Part shown: in pieces, positions 39,165-48,956 of the stretch | Layout of the letters: every line of letters begins with the position of its first letter | How positions within the stretch are numbered: the first letter of the stretch is position 1 | Assembly: GCA_016873635.1 (NCBI GenBank) | Contig: VGWJ01000014.1 | Coordinates: forward strand, 1-59,725 | Source: Lentisphaerota bacterium | GTDB lineage: Bacteria; Verrucomicrobiota; Kiritimatiellia; UBA8416; VGWJ01 | DNA length: 59,725 nt | Reading direction: 5' to 3' | Program-made: the position numbers and the translations under genes | Notes under the pieces: generated by a model | Database searches by the model: none | Seen by the model: the letters and a program-made list of their open reading frames with translations, nothing else | What the model was told of the DNA's origin: nothing

Positions 39165-39596
39165 TCAGCGGCCCTCGTTGATCTCCATGCTCGCCGATAT
39201 CTTCACGATGCCCGCGTGGGCGCAGGATCCCATCACCGCGGCGATATGGTCCCAGCGCACGCGCCGGTCCCCGCGGATGATCACGGCCTGGTCCTTGTTG
39301 CGCGCCCGGGCGCGGCTGAAATTCGCCGTCAGCGCCTGCAGCGGCATGCTCTCGTTCTCCACCACGTAGTCCACGCGGTTCGCGCCCAGGTACTTGACGT
39401 TGACGATGATGGGCCGCGCCGGGGGCGGCGGGACCTTCATCTCCCTGCTCTGCACCGGCAGGTTGATGCTCAGGTCCTGCTCCAGCTTGATGAACGAGCT
39501 CGTCACGAGAAAGAACAGGATCAACTGGAAGATGCAGTCGATCATCGGCGTCATGTTCATCTCGATGGCTTCGTCGGCTTCTCTACCGAATTTCAT
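39165..39596 (-). CDS. exbD: ExbD/TolR family biopolymer transport protein
   Basis: A 143-residue protein of standard ExbD length. A short cytoplasmic start leads into one transmembrane helix with NMTPMIDCIFQLILFFLVTS, in which Asp20 is the family's proton-carrying residue. A periplasmic domain of about 95 residues follows (VIIRGDRRVRWDHIAAVM is characteristic). Together with the ExbB-like protein encoded 54 nt upstream it should form a proton-driven motor complex in the inner membrane. The paralogue (ExbD, TolR or other) cannot be decided from sequence alone. Confidence 0.93.
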   Translation of the reverse strand: MKFGREADEAIEMNMTPMIDCIFQLILFFLVTSSFIKLEQDLSINLPVQSREMKVPPPPARPIIVNVKYLGANRVDYVVENESMPLQALTANFSRARARNKDQAVIIRGDRRVRWDHIAAVMGSCAHAGIVKISASMEINEGR

Positions 39597-39650
39597 GGGT
39601 CTCGCTCCTTCCGCGGCCGCGGCGGGGCCGCCGGCGCATCCTCCTCCCGC

Positions 39651-40676
39651 CTACGCGCCGACCTTTTCCACCCCGGTCTGCTTGGCGATCATGTGCACGA
39701 ACTTGCTGGCGGCGATCTCGCAGTCGGAACTGATCGCGCTCAACTTCTGGTTCAGCAGGAACAGCACGATCAGGGCGGGAATGGCCACGATCAGCCCGGC
39801 CACCGTCGTGAACAGCGCCACGCGGATGCCCGCCGCCAGGGTCAGCGCCTTGCTGGCGCTGGCCGACTCGAAGGCGATGCTCTCGAAGCACTGCACCATG
39901 CCCACCACCGTGCCCAGCAGGCCCATCATCGGCGCCACGGCCGCCACGACGCTGAGGGTCTTGAGGGGGATCTTCAGGAAGTTGATCTGCTTGTTGGCCT
40001 GCATCTCGCAGCGCGTCTGCATCTCGTCCAGCGAAGTCCCGCCCGCGTCCTCCGACTCGGCCAGCATCGCGCGGCAGACCTGGCCCAGCAGCCCCTTCTG
40101 GCCGGCGCTGAGGGTCTTGAACCGGGCCAGGTCGCGCTTCTGCAGCGCGTCCCGCGCGGCGGCGATGAACTCCGGCGGGCAGTGGATCTGCCGCTTGAGC
40201 ACGAAGACGCCGTTGATCCCGACGACGATCACCAGCAGCATGCTGAGGGCGATGGGGTGCATGATGCCGCCCCCGGCCCGGTACAGCGTCCAGAGCGTCT
40301 CGCGGCTGCTGATGGTTATCGGCCCGAGGCCCGAAACGCGCGTCCAGGTCCGCGCGGGGTTGTTCTCGCCGCTGGTCCGCTGCATGCTGAACTTCCCGCC
40401 CTTCTTGCCCTTGCGGTTGACCTTCAGCACCTTGAAGAAGCTGGCGTTGTTCTTGTAGATGTCGCCGACCTCCAGGGTGCTGATGTCCTCGTCGGTGACC
40501 GCCGTAAAGACCTTCAGGTCGCCGCCCCTGGTCTCCTCCATCTGTTTCGTCACGTCCGCCTCGGCCGGTCCGCCGGCGTCGGTCACGGTCGACAGGTCGA
40601 GCTCCTGCGCCGAAACCGACAGGGCCGCCGCCAGCAGGCCCGCGCCCACCCATGTTGCCGTTCCGCATCTGGTCAT
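39651..40676 (-). CDS. exbB: ExbB/TolQ/MotA-family proton channel with secreted N-terminal domain
   Basis: A 341-residue protein. ATG 40676 is preceded by AAAGGAGG at good spacing. It starts with a cleavable-looking signal peptide (GAGLLAAALSVSAQ). An extra domain of about 105 residues follows (about 25-130), then the ExbB core: three helices near 140-165, 230-255 and 270-300, with the hallmark APMMGLLGTVVGMVQCF and the last helix AGLIVAIPALIVLFLL. Classical ExbB lacks the extra domain, which would face the periplasm. The gene sits in an operon with two TPR proteins upstream and exbD downstream. Confidence 0.9.
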   Translation of the reverse strand: MTRCGTATWVGAGLLAAALSVSAQELDLSTVTDAGGPAEADVTKQMEETRGGDLKVFTAVTDEDISTLEVGDIYKNNASFFKVLKVNRKGKKGGKFSMQRTSGENNPARTWTRVSGLGPITISSRETLWTLYRAGGGIMHPIALSMLLVIVVGINGVFVLKRQIHCPPEFIAAARDALQKRDLARFKTLSAGQKGLLGQVCRAMLAESEDAGGTSLDEMQTRCEMQANKQINFLKIPLKTLSVVAAVAPMMGLLGTVVGMVQCFESIAFESASASKALTLAAGIRVALFTTVAGLIVAIPALIVLFLLNQKLSAISSDCEIAASKFVHMIAKQTGVEKVGA

Positions 40677-40709
40677 CGTCGCTCCTCCTTTGCCGGGCAT
40701 GCCCGGATC

Positions 40710-43700
40710 TCACTCCGCTTTCGGCGGCGGCTCGTTCCCGCCCGCCAGGTTGCTCTTCACGATCTCCCGGCGCGCCTGCGCCAGCAGCGTCCTGGCCGCC
40801 GCCAGCGTGTCCGCGTCGGCGTCCGGGAAGTCCCGCAGCAGCCGGTCCAGGTACTCCTTGACGCTTGCCCACCGGCCGAGCGCCGCCTCGCAGCGCGCCG
40901 CCTCGAGGCACGCCGCCGCCCTGGGGAAGATCTCCAGGCTGGCGGTGAACATCTTCAGGGCGCGGCGGTAGTCCCCCTTGCCGATGTTGCCGGCGGCGTC
41001 CGGAAGGGCGATGGCCAGCGCGCCCAGGCCCTGGTGGTACAGGGCGTCCGCCTTGACGTCCTCATAGGTATGGCTGTTGGCCAGGGTGCTAACGCGGTCG
41101 AACCCTTCGCGCCGCCGCTCGGGAATGTTCAGCAGCGCCACGGCCCAGCACAGGTCCATGTGCGGCTGGTAGAGCGACTCCTTGAACCGCCGCATGAACT
41201 GCTCGTGCAGCTCCAGGATGCGCGGCCAGTCCTTGAGCGCCATGGCGCTGCGCGCGGCCTGCATGAACGCCTCCTCGACGGCCTCGTACTGCGGATAGGC
41301 CGCGACCAGCGTGCCCAGCGCCTGCAGCCCCCGGCGCGCCTCGTTGCGCTTGAAATAGCTCTTGCCCAGCATGTACAGCGCCCTGGGGCGCGAAGCGCTC
41401 GCGGCCAGGTCCGGATCGTCGGCGAACGGCGCCAGCGCGCGCGCGCACTGCTGCCACTCGCCGTTGCTCCAGTACAGGAATCCCAGCGCGTAGCGCACCT
41501 GGCCGAAGTCGAACTCGGCGGGGGGCGGGCGGCGCATGCCGTCCCACGACGCGTTGTTCTGCCGGATCCATTCGCCGCGCGGAATGGGGACGGGCTGATC
41601 AAACTCGTTCCGCGGGTTGCTGCCGTACTCGTCCAGAAGCGTGGCATAGGCCTCGACGCCGTAGCGCTTCAGGTCGCCCTTCGAGGCGTGGAAGCCCATG
41701 AAGCGCAGCGCGGAGAAGCGGAACCGGTCGTCCCGCAGGCCGTCCACGTACGGCCTGTAGGCCGCGACCATCTTGTCGTACGCCTTCAGGGCGATGTATT
41801 CCCGGCCCAGCGCGTAGCGCGCGATGCTGCCGAGCTCGTCCTTGACCGGCGGTTCGCCCGGCCGCGGCGGCGGCGGCGGCGGGAACAGGATGGCGTACGC
41901 CGCGAAGACCCGCGCCGCGGTTTCGTGCTCGTTCCGGGCGCTGAGGATCTCGCCGGCCTTCACCATCGAGACCTTGACGTACTTCATCATTTCGGCGTCC
42001 CGCGCCCAGGGATGGTAGAGCTTCCCGTCTCCCGCGGCCTCGGGAGGCGGAAACTCCCTGAGCGGCACCGGGCTGACCACGCCGGTCCACAGCAGGTCGG
42101 CCAGCTTGCGCATGTTCTCCCGGCTTTCGCCGGCCTGGCCCTTGACCGTCTCCATGGCGAGCCAGTAGCGCGCTTCGGCCGCGTAGGGATTGCCTTCGGG
42201 CACGTTGCGCGCCATCCACTCGTAGGCCTTGACCATGTTCTGGTGGTGCCCCTGCAGGTACCAGGCATGCGCCACCCGCAGCGCCGCGTCGAAGATCTGA
42301 CGGGTGGTTTCGTCGGGCGCGCCGCCGACCTTCAGCGGGCCGGCCTCGAAATCGCCCTCCGCGTTCTGCCGGGGCCCGTATGTGGCGATGAAATCCCGGA
42401 AGGCCTTCGCGGCGGCGGAGAAATCCTTGCGCAGGTAGTGCAGCTCGCCGCCGTAGAACAGGGCGTGGCGCGCGGCGGGCGAGCCCGCGCCCTCCTGCTC
42501 CACGATGCGGCGCGTGAGGGCGATGGCGTCCTCCATCGTCGCGGACTTGTCGGCCCTGGAGAGCATGCTGCGCAGGTAGCCCAGGCGGTCCTCCTGCAGC
42601 GTCTTGTCGTCCGGGGCGGACTTGAGCTTCGCGCCGGTCAGCTCGTAAAGCCGCCTGTAGCTGTCGAACGCCTTCTCCGCCAGGCCCGCGGCGTCGGCCG
42701 TGCGCGCCATGCCTTCCAGGGCCTCGCGCGCGTAGGGCGTGTCCGCGTCCGCCGTCAGCGCCTGCTCGAACGCCGCGAGCGCGGCGTTCCAGTTGTTCGT
42801 GCCCGCGGCGCCGGCCTCGAGCTCCAGCGCGTGCAGCGCGGCGCGGCAGCGGCCGAGCTGCACGCAGATGTAGGACTTCAGGTGGGATTCGGCCAGGACC
42901 GCGGGCGGATAGCGGTACAGGATGTCGGTATAGACGTCGGCGCACTTGAGCAGCCGCTCGGACGGGCCCTTCTGCTCGATCGCCGGCCCGAGCTGCTGGT
43001 CGGCCAGGAAGACTTCCCCCTCCGCGGCCGCGAACGTGCCGGGGTTCTCCTTGATCTTCTTCCAGACGTACTCGAGCTCCCGTTCGCCGCGGGTGTAGGC
43101 GTCGGGGTCCATGCCCAGCTCCGCCTGGCATTTCATGATGCGCGGCAGGACGTTGATCTCCGTGCCGGACTCGCGCAGCAGGGCGTAGAACTCCAGGGCC
43201 ACGCTCCAGTTCTTCTTCTGGAAGTTGTGCTCCGCCAGCCGGAAGTAGCACGCTTCCAGCACCTGGCGGCGGCGGTCCTCGTCCGGGTAGTCCCGCGCCA
43301 GGCCGGCGGCCTCCTCGTACAACGCCATGGCCTTCTCGGGGTCCGCCTTTTCCGCGAAAGTGATCTCGGCCGCCTTGACCATGGCTTCCGCCGCCACGCC
43401 GCGGCGCACGTTGCCGGGCACGCGCGCCGCGGCGCTGAGCGCCTCCAGGGCCTTGTCGGGCATCTTCTGGTCGCGGTAGCACAGCCCCACCAGGTATCCC
43501 GAAGCCAGCGCCTCGGGCGACGTCGGGAACACGCTTGTGAGCTGGTCGCAGATGGCGACGGCCTGCGAGAACTTGCGCTGCTGCCGGAACACGTCCGCGA
43601 TGCGCAGCATCAGGCCGCGCGCGTCCTGGTTCTGCGGGAACTGCCTGGCGAGGTCGCCGACCGCCTCCACCGCCAGCTCGAGGTTGCCGGCCTCCAGCCA

Positions 43701-44333
43701 GATCAGGACCAGCTTGTACGCGGCCCGTTCCGCGAACCGGGAATCCACGCGCCGCTTGAGAATGTTCAGCTTGCCCGCCGCCTCGTTGTATTTCTTCTGC
43801 ACCGCGTAGTAGCCGCCGCACAGGTTCAGGGCCTCTTCCTCGTACAGCCCCGCCCCCTCCCCCAGCAGGCGCTCGATGACCCGGCAGGCCTTGTCGTACT
43901 CGCCCAGGTCGCCGTACAGCTTGCCGAGCATGAAGAGCGCGTCCTGGCGGTTCCTGAAACGCGCGTTCCTGACGCGCGTCGCGGCCTCGAGCTGCTTGAC
44001 CGCGTCGTCCACGCGGCCGACGGCGTCCAGGCACTTGGCCAGGCGGTAGCCGGTTTCCTGGATCTGCGAGTGGCCGGGGAATTGTTCCATGAAACGCGCG
44101 TAGGCTTCGACCGCGGCGGTCATCCTGCCCTCGGTCTCCATGCGCTGCGCGTGGCGGAACAGGGCTTCCGGCGTATCGGGAAGCGCGGCGGCGGCCGGCG
44201 CTTCGCCCGCGCCCGGCGCGGGCGGCGCGGCCTCCGGCTGGGCAAACGCCGCAACGCAAAGCGCAAGCGACGCGAAGGCCGCCGGCCAGCGCCGCGCTCC
44301 GGTTTCGCGATTCCCGTGCCTCTTTGCCGCCAT
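40710..44333 (-). CDS. Secreted tetratricopeptide-repeat protein
   Basis: A 1207-residue protein with an N-terminal signal sequence (WPAAFASLALCVAAFAQ), a short Pro/Ala linker and then TPR-like helical hairpins over nearly the whole length (for example ALFRHAQRMETEGRMTAAVEAYARFMEQFPGHSQ near 56-90, and many repeats ending in YP or FP). It should form a long periplasmic superhelical scaffold for protein contacts. The gene lies 37 nt after the other TPR gene and 33 nt before exbB. Linkage to ExbB/ExbD suggests that it links the motor complex to outer-membrane or cell-wall partners, which is an inference. No enzymatic motif is seen. Confidence 0.82.
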   Translation of the reverse strand: MAAKRHGNRETGARRWPAAFASLALCVAAFAQPEAAPPAPGAGEAPAAAALPDTPEALFRHAQRMETEGRMTAAVEAYARFMEQFPGHSQIQETGYRLAKCLDAVGRVDDAVKQLEAATRVRNARFRNRQDALFMLGKLYGDLGEYDKACRVIERLLGEGAGLYEEEALNLCGGYYAVQKKYNEAAGKLNILKRRVDSRFAERAAYKLVLIWLEAGNLELAVEAVGDLARQFPQNQDARGLMLRIADVFRQQRKFSQAVAICDQLTSVFPTSPEALASGYLVGLCYRDQKMPDKALEALSAAARVPGNVRRGVAAEAMVKAAEITFAEKADPEKAMALYEEAAGLARDYPDEDRRRQVLEACYFRLAEHNFQKKNWSVALEFYALLRESGTEINVLPRIMKCQAELGMDPDAYTRGERELEYVWKKIKENPGTFAAAEGEVFLADQQLGPAIEQKGPSERLLKCADVYTDILYRYPPAVLAESHLKSYICVQLGRCRAALHALELEAGAAGTNNWNAALAAFEQALTADADTPYAREALEGMARTADAAGLAEKAFDSYRRLYELTGAKLKSAPDDKTLQEDRLGYLRSMLSRADKSATMEDAIALTRRIVEQEGAGSPAARHALFYGGELHYLRKDFSAAAKAFRDFIATYGPRQNAEGDFEAGPLKVGGAPDETTRQIFDAALRVAHAWYLQGHHQNMVKAYEWMARNVPEGNPYAAEARYWLAMETVKGQAGESRENMRKLADLLWTGVVSPVPLREFPPPEAAGDGKLYHPWARDAEMMKYVKVSMVKAGEILSARNEHETAARVFAAYAILFPPPPPPRPGEPPVKDELGSIARYALGREYIALKAYDKMVAAYRPYVDGLRDDRFRFSALRFMGFHASKGDLKRYGVEAYATLLDEYGSNPRNEFDQPVPIPRGEWIRQNNASWDGMRRPPPAEFDFGQVRYALGFLYWSNGEWQQCARALAPFADDPDLAASASRPRALYMLGKSYFKRNEARRGLQALGTLVAAYPQYEAVEEAFMQAARSAMALKDWPRILELHEQFMRRFKESLYQPHMDLCWAVALLNIPERRREGFDRVSTLANSHTYEDVKADALYHQGLGALAIALPDAAGNIGKGDYRRALKMFTASLEIFPRAAACLEAARCEAALGRWASVKEYLDRLLRDFPDADADTLAAARTLLAQARREIVKSNLAGGNEPPPKAE

Positions 44334-44370
44334 GTCTCTCTTCCCCCGCGCGATCGCCGCCTCCGCGCGG

Positions 44371-47300
44371 CTATCCCGCGTTCTCCCCCTGCGCCCCCTG
44401 CGCCTCCCGGCGCTCGTTCTTCTCCTTCGCCGCCCGCTCCGCCCTTTCGCGGATCACCTGCATGCCCGGCGCGGAATTCGGGAACCGCTTGACCAGCGCG
44501 TCCAGCCGCTCCTCCGCCCTGCGCTCATCGCCGATCCGGCCGTAAACCGTCGCCAGCAGGACCAGGGCCTGCACTTCCGCCTCCGCGGACTGCGTCGAGA
44601 AGAGGAGGAACTCCAGCGCCTCGCGCGCCTCGTCCAGCCGCCCGGCCGCCACGTGGATCCGCGCCGCGTTCAGGATCGCGTCCGCCGCCATCCAGTCGTC
44701 GGGCGAGCCCGCGGCCGCGTCGAGCTTGGCCAGGGCGCGGTCCGCGTCGCCGCGCTGCAGATCGTACAGGCCCGTCACGTAGTAAGTCCACGTCACCTTG
44801 GTCAGCTCGGCGCGGTCCAGCTCGGCGCGCCCCATCTCGTCCAGCGCTTCGAACCGCCGCATCGCCGCCGACGCCGACGCGGGCAGCTCGTCCCCCGCGG
44901 CCTTCCCCAGCTCGCGCCGCAGGCGCCACACCACCAGTTCCTCCACGAACAGGCGCAGCACGGAGGTCTCTTCCCTGGTCAGCGCCTCGTACTGCTCCAG
45001 AGCCTCCGGCGCGCGGCCGCCGCGCAGCAGGGCCCGGGCGTAGCCTTCGCGGACGGCCAGCCGCTCGCCGGCGTCGCGCGCCCCGGCCAGCGCGTTCTTG
45101 AACACCTCCGCCGCCTCCGCGTACCGGCACAGATCCATCAGCACCCACGCCCGCGCGTAGTCGGCCTGGCGCGCCTCGTCCGGGTCGGACGCCGCGGCCT
45201 TCTGGATCTCCAGGTCTTCCAGAACGTGCCCGTAGTCCTTGAGCGCCTTGTGAATCTGCAGGCGCAGGTTGAAGGCGTCCTTCCTGCGGCTCGTGGCCGG
45301 ATAGCGGTCCAGCAGCGTCACGCAGGCCGCCAGCGCCTGCTCGTTCATGCCCTCTGCTTTCAGGCAGGACGCCAGCCGGTAGTAAGCCTTCTCCGCCGAG
45401 GACTTGTCCAGGTTCTCAACGCGGAAGGTCAGGCCGCGCCCTTCCAGCGCGTCCCACAGGATGTCGTAGACTTTGCGCTCCCGGAAGGCGCCCACGTCCA
45501 CCGGCGTTCCGACGTCGGCGGCCGAATGGTCCAGCCGCACGTCCACGCCCGTGTTGATCCGCGCGAAGGGCAGGAACTCCTCCGCGAACGGCATGTTCGT
45601 AATCGCCCCGCTCACCGCTTCGTCCAGCGCGAAACGCGTGTCGTACGACAGCCGCTCCGCCATGGCCTCTTTCGACGCCGCCGCGGCGCCGGCCTCGGGC
45701 CGGTACACCGTCAGGCATTCCTCCGCCGCGCGCCGGTAGTACTTCGCCGCCTCGCGAAACCGCCGGTCCTTCTCCAGCACCCATCCCACCCAGAAATTCG
45801 CCTGGTGGAAGTGCTCGAAGCCCGGACCGTCGAAGATCTTGAGGTATTCCTGCAGGACGATCTTCATGCGGCCGTAGTCCTCCTGCCGGTAATAGTTCAA
45901 GGCCAGGACAAACAGGGCCTCCTCGCCTTCGGGGGACTTGGGCGCGATCTTTCGCACGTCGTTGAAGCTGTCCTTGGCCTTCACGTACAGCTCCGCCGCC
46001 GGGTCCAGCGGCACGATCCGGAACGCCAGCCCCTGCGGCTCCAGAACCGCGGTCAGAAGCTTTGCGACCGATACGCTGTTCGTGGGATCGATACCCGCCG
46101 GCAGCCCGTACTCCGCGGCCAGCACGTCCTCGCTGTTGAGGCCGTCGGCCCACACGACGCGCTCTCCCGTGATCTCCTCCACCCGCCGCATCACGCTGTA
46201 CATCATGGTCTGGCCGGAGTGCAGGCTCCTCCAGACGCCGTAGTTCCTGGCAACCGGCTCGTGGCGCCCGGCCCAGTCGCCGCGCACGTAGACCTCGATC
46301 ACCTTGTCGCGCTCGGATTCCTCCGGCGCCGCCTCCTCCCGGGGCGCGGGCTTCAGCGTCGGCGCGGCGCGCGTCATGCCGACGTCGAAGGCCAGGTCCA
46401 TCGTCCGGAAATCCACGATCTCCTTGAGGAAATCGGCGACCGTGCCCGCGTCTTTCGTGAGTTTCAGGCGCCTGTCCCTGAGCTGCGCGCCCGCGTTGCC
46501 GGCCCACACGAACGGGATTTTCGAAGCCTGCGACAGCTTCCGCAGGGCCTCCTCCGCGCCGATCTCGCCCTCGACGCCCTCCAGCCGGACCACGTTGCGG
46601 AACGGCTTGTGGCTATCCAGGATGCCGGCCAGCTCGATCACCCGCCGGGGATGGATCAGAATGCCGAACCGGCGCGCGGCCGCGTCGCCGGAGATCTCCT
46701 GCGCGGCCCGGCTGTACAGCTTGCCGGCCATGAACAGGAGCTTCACCAGGTCGTCCTGCGACAGCTCGTCGCCCGCCCGGCCGGCCACGCCCCTGTACAG
46801 GTCCGCCGCCTCGACAAACTGCCCCTGGTCGAGCCGCCACCTGGCCAGGTCCGTCGCGAGCTTCTGCAGGCGCGGCTCGTGCCCGTATTTCTCGATCAGC
46901 GCGGCGAAGCCCTTCTCGGCCGCGCGGCGGCGCTCCTCGGAATCGCTCTTGAACAGCCCCTCCAGGTGCGCCACTTCGATGTTCTTCATCAGGACGATGT
47001 CGCGCGGGTCCGCCAGCTCCCTGGCCTTCGCCAGGTCTTCCAGCGCCTTGTCGAGATCGGGGTTCGCCGCGTAGACCGGCTGATTCGCCCCCGCGCCGGG
47101 CGCGGCCGCCTGGCCCAGGCTGGACACCGCGCACAGCCCGCGGGAATACAGCGCCTCGCAGCGCATGCTCTGCCACCGGTCCGGCGGCAGGTCGGCGCCC
47201 GTGTACGCTTTCGCGTCGAGCAGCCGGTTGCAGGCGTCCGCGCAGGCCGCGAAGTCCGGCGCCTTGGCGAACTGCCGCGTCTTCTCGTCCAGCGTCGCCT

Positions 47301-48816
47301 TCTGGTGCATCCGGATGATGCTCAGCAGCGCCCGCGCCGCCTCGGCCGTTCCGGGGACGTTGGTGACCACGGTTTCCCAGCGCCTCACGATCTCCGCGTC
47401 CGAAACCGTGCGCGTGATCTCGAAACCCCGGGCCACCAGCTCCGCGATCGCTCCGTCGGCGTCCCGGGCGAACTGCGTCGCGGCGTACTTCGTCGACAGG
47501 GCGTCGTACCGGTCGGCCGCCCTGGCCAGCAGCGCCTGCTTCTTCGCCGCGTCCTTCTCATTCTCCGCGGCCTCCACGTAGAGCTTCCCCAGGTTGAGCA
47601 GGGCCTCGGCCTCGTACTTGGAGGAAACGCGCGCATTCTCGAAATGCATGGCGGCCGCCTCGGGCTGCCGCCATTTCAGCGCCGTGTCGGCCATGCCCAT
47701 CTGGGCCTGGGCGTAGCCCCTGGCGCCGCGGTCCACCTTGCTGAAGTACTCGAACACCTTCTCCATCCTGGGCTGCGGCGACTTCTTGGCGCAGAACCCC
47801 AGCACCAGGTACATGTCCGACCGCAGTTCGTCCGACAGGACCTGCTCGACCAGGTCGTTGTCCAGCAGGTACCGCTCGGCGCGCTGGTAGTCGCGCGCCT
47901 GGTAGGCCATCTGCGCCAGCAGCAGGCGCGAGCGCTGCACCATCTCGGCGTTGAACTTCACGCTTTCCAGCCACTTGATCGCCTCGGACTCCCGCTGGGC
48001 CCGGATGCTGATCGTGCCCAGTTGCATGGCCGCGTAGTCGCAGGCCTCCTGGTAGTCCACGGGAACGGTCCGCTTCTCCCGCTCGTACTGCGCCTGCAGC
48101 TTGCGGAAGTTGTTGACGATGCCCAGGTAGCCGCTGACGGCCTTCTCTTCGTCGCCCCCGGCGAGGTAGTAGTCCGTCAGGAGCTTGTCGGCGGCCACGT
48201 GGATCGACGGCCCGTACTTGAGGCCCCCCGCGGCGATCTCCCCGCGCACGGCTTCCATTTCCCGCTCCGCGCTCCTGCCGCGGCCGGCCAGCGCCCTCAT
48301 CTTCATCAGCAGCAGGCGGCCGACGCGTTCGTCGTCGGGGAACTCGCGCCTGAACTCCGCGGTCCGCCTTTCGGCGTCCGCCAGGTCGGATGTCTGGTAG
48401 GCGATGCAGGCCATGCGGTACTGGGCCACGCGCCGGGCCATGCCGTATTCCGTGCTCTCGAACGCCCGCTGCAGCCAGGGCCGCGCCCGGTCATACTCGC
48501 CCAGCAGGTAATAGCATTCCCCCAGCATCATGAAGCGCGGGCCCTTCCAGGGCTGGTTGCCGGAGTCCTTGAGCTCCTCCTCCAGCAGGCGCGCCGCGTC
48601 CGCGTACAGCTTGCGGGCCATGAGCTGGTCGGCCGGCGATTCGGCAAGCGACTTCTCCGGCTCCTCCTCCGCGCGCAGCGGGGCCGCCGCAACGAAGGCC
48701 AGAACCAGAGGCAGCAGCGCGACAAGCAACGCCCGCCGCCGTTCCGGCAGGAGAACAGAACCTCCCTCGCCGGGCGGGCGCCGGGCGGCCGTTCGTATGA
48801 CGCTTTTGACTGTCAT
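44371..48816 (-). CDS. Secreted TPR protein with embedded STN/secretin-N-like modules
   Basis: A 1481-residue protein with a signal sequence (ALLVALLPLVLAFVAAAPLRA) and TPR-like repeats at both ends. In the middle are three segments that read like secretin/TonB short N-terminal (STN) modules: about 752-815 (ALRKLSQASKIPFVWAG, RRLKLTKDAGTVADFLKEIV), about 877-936 (VSVAKLLTAVLEPQGLAFRI) and about 1072-1132 (VYDILWDALEGRGLTFRVEN). STN modules contact TonB or secretin partners, so the context next to ExbB/ExbD is suggestive. It is the first gene of the operon, with a promoter at 48873-48900. The module assignment is by pattern only and needs structural comparison. Confidence 0.75.
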   Translation of the reverse strand: MTVKSVIRTAARRPPGEGGSVLLPERRRALLVALLPLVLAFVAAAPLRAEEEPEKSLAESPADQLMARKLYADAARLLEEELKDSGNQPWKGPRFMMLGECYYLLGEYDRARPWLQRAFESTEYGMARRVAQYRMACIAYQTSDLADAERRTAEFRREFPDDERVGRLLLMKMRALAGRGRSAEREMEAVRGEIAAGGLKYGPSIHVAADKLLTDYYLAGGDEEKAVSGYLGIVNNFRKLQAQYEREKRTVPVDYQEACDYAAMQLGTISIRAQRESEAIKWLESVKFNAEMVQRSRLLLAQMAYQARDYQRAERYLLDNDLVEQVLSDELRSDMYLVLGFCAKKSPQPRMEKVFEYFSKVDRGARGYAQAQMGMADTALKWRQPEAAAMHFENARVSSKYEAEALLNLGKLYVEAAENEKDAAKKQALLARAADRYDALSTKYAATQFARDADGAIAELVARGFEITRTVSDAEIVRRWETVVTNVPGTAEAARALLSIIRMHQKATLDEKTRQFAKAPDFAACADACNRLLDAKAYTGADLPPDRWQSMRCEALYSRGLCAVSSLGQAAAPGAGANQPVYAANPDLDKALEDLAKARELADPRDIVLMKNIEVAHLEGLFKSDSEERRRAAEKGFAALIEKYGHEPRLQKLATDLARWRLDQGQFVEAADLYRGVAGRAGDELSQDDLVKLLFMAGKLYSRAAQEISGDAAARRFGILIHPRRVIELAGILDSHKPFRNVVRLEGVEGEIGAEEALRKLSQASKIPFVWAGNAGAQLRDRRLKLTKDAGTVADFLKEIVDFRTMDLAFDVGMTRAAPTLKPAPREEAAPEESERDKVIEVYVRGDWAGRHEPVARNYGVWRSLHSGQTMMYSVMRRVEEITGERVVWADGLNSEDVLAAEYGLPAGIDPTNSVSVAKLLTAVLEPQGLAFRIVPLDPAAELYVKAKDSFNDVRKIAPKSPEGEEALFVLALNYYRQEDYGRMKIVLQEYLKIFDGPGFEHFHQANFWVGWVLEKDRRFREAAKYYRRAAEECLTVYRPEAGAAAASKEAMAERLSYDTRFALDEAVSGAITNMPFAEEFLPFARINTGVDVRLDHSAADVGTPVDVGAFRERKVYDILWDALEGRGLTFRVENLDKSSAEKAYYRLASCLKAEGMNEQALAACVTLLDRYPATSRRKDAFNLRLQIHKALKDYGHVLEDLEIQKAAASDPDEARQADYARAWVLMDLCRYAEAAEVFKNALAGARDAGERLAVREGYARALLRGGRAPEALEQYEALTREETSVLRLFVEELVVWRLRRELGKAAGDELPASASAAMRRFEALDEMGRAELDRAELTKVTWTYYVTGLYDLQRGDADRALAKLDAAAGSPDDWMAADAILNAARIHVAAGRLDEAREALEFLLFSTQSAEAEVQALVLLATVYGRIGDERRAEERLDALVKRFPNSAPGMQVIRERAERAAKEKNERREAQGAQGENAG

Positions 48817-48872
48817 CGCTTTCCCGATATCAGCCTCCGGAAGAAGCCAACACCGGCTGTGGAGAAGTCCTT

Positions 48873-48900
48873 AGGATAGCCGCCCGCGCCGCAAATGCAA
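48873..48900 (-). promoter_or_regulatory. Predicted promoter of the TPR-ExbBD operon
   Basis: Minus strand: TTGCAT (48900-48895), 16-nt spacer, TATCCT (48878-48873). The leader would be about 50 nt. Confidence 0.45.
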
Positions 48901-48956
48901 GATGCGGGCCTGGGTATTTCGTCATTCGTCATTGGCGCAGCCGTCTTCCGGATCTC

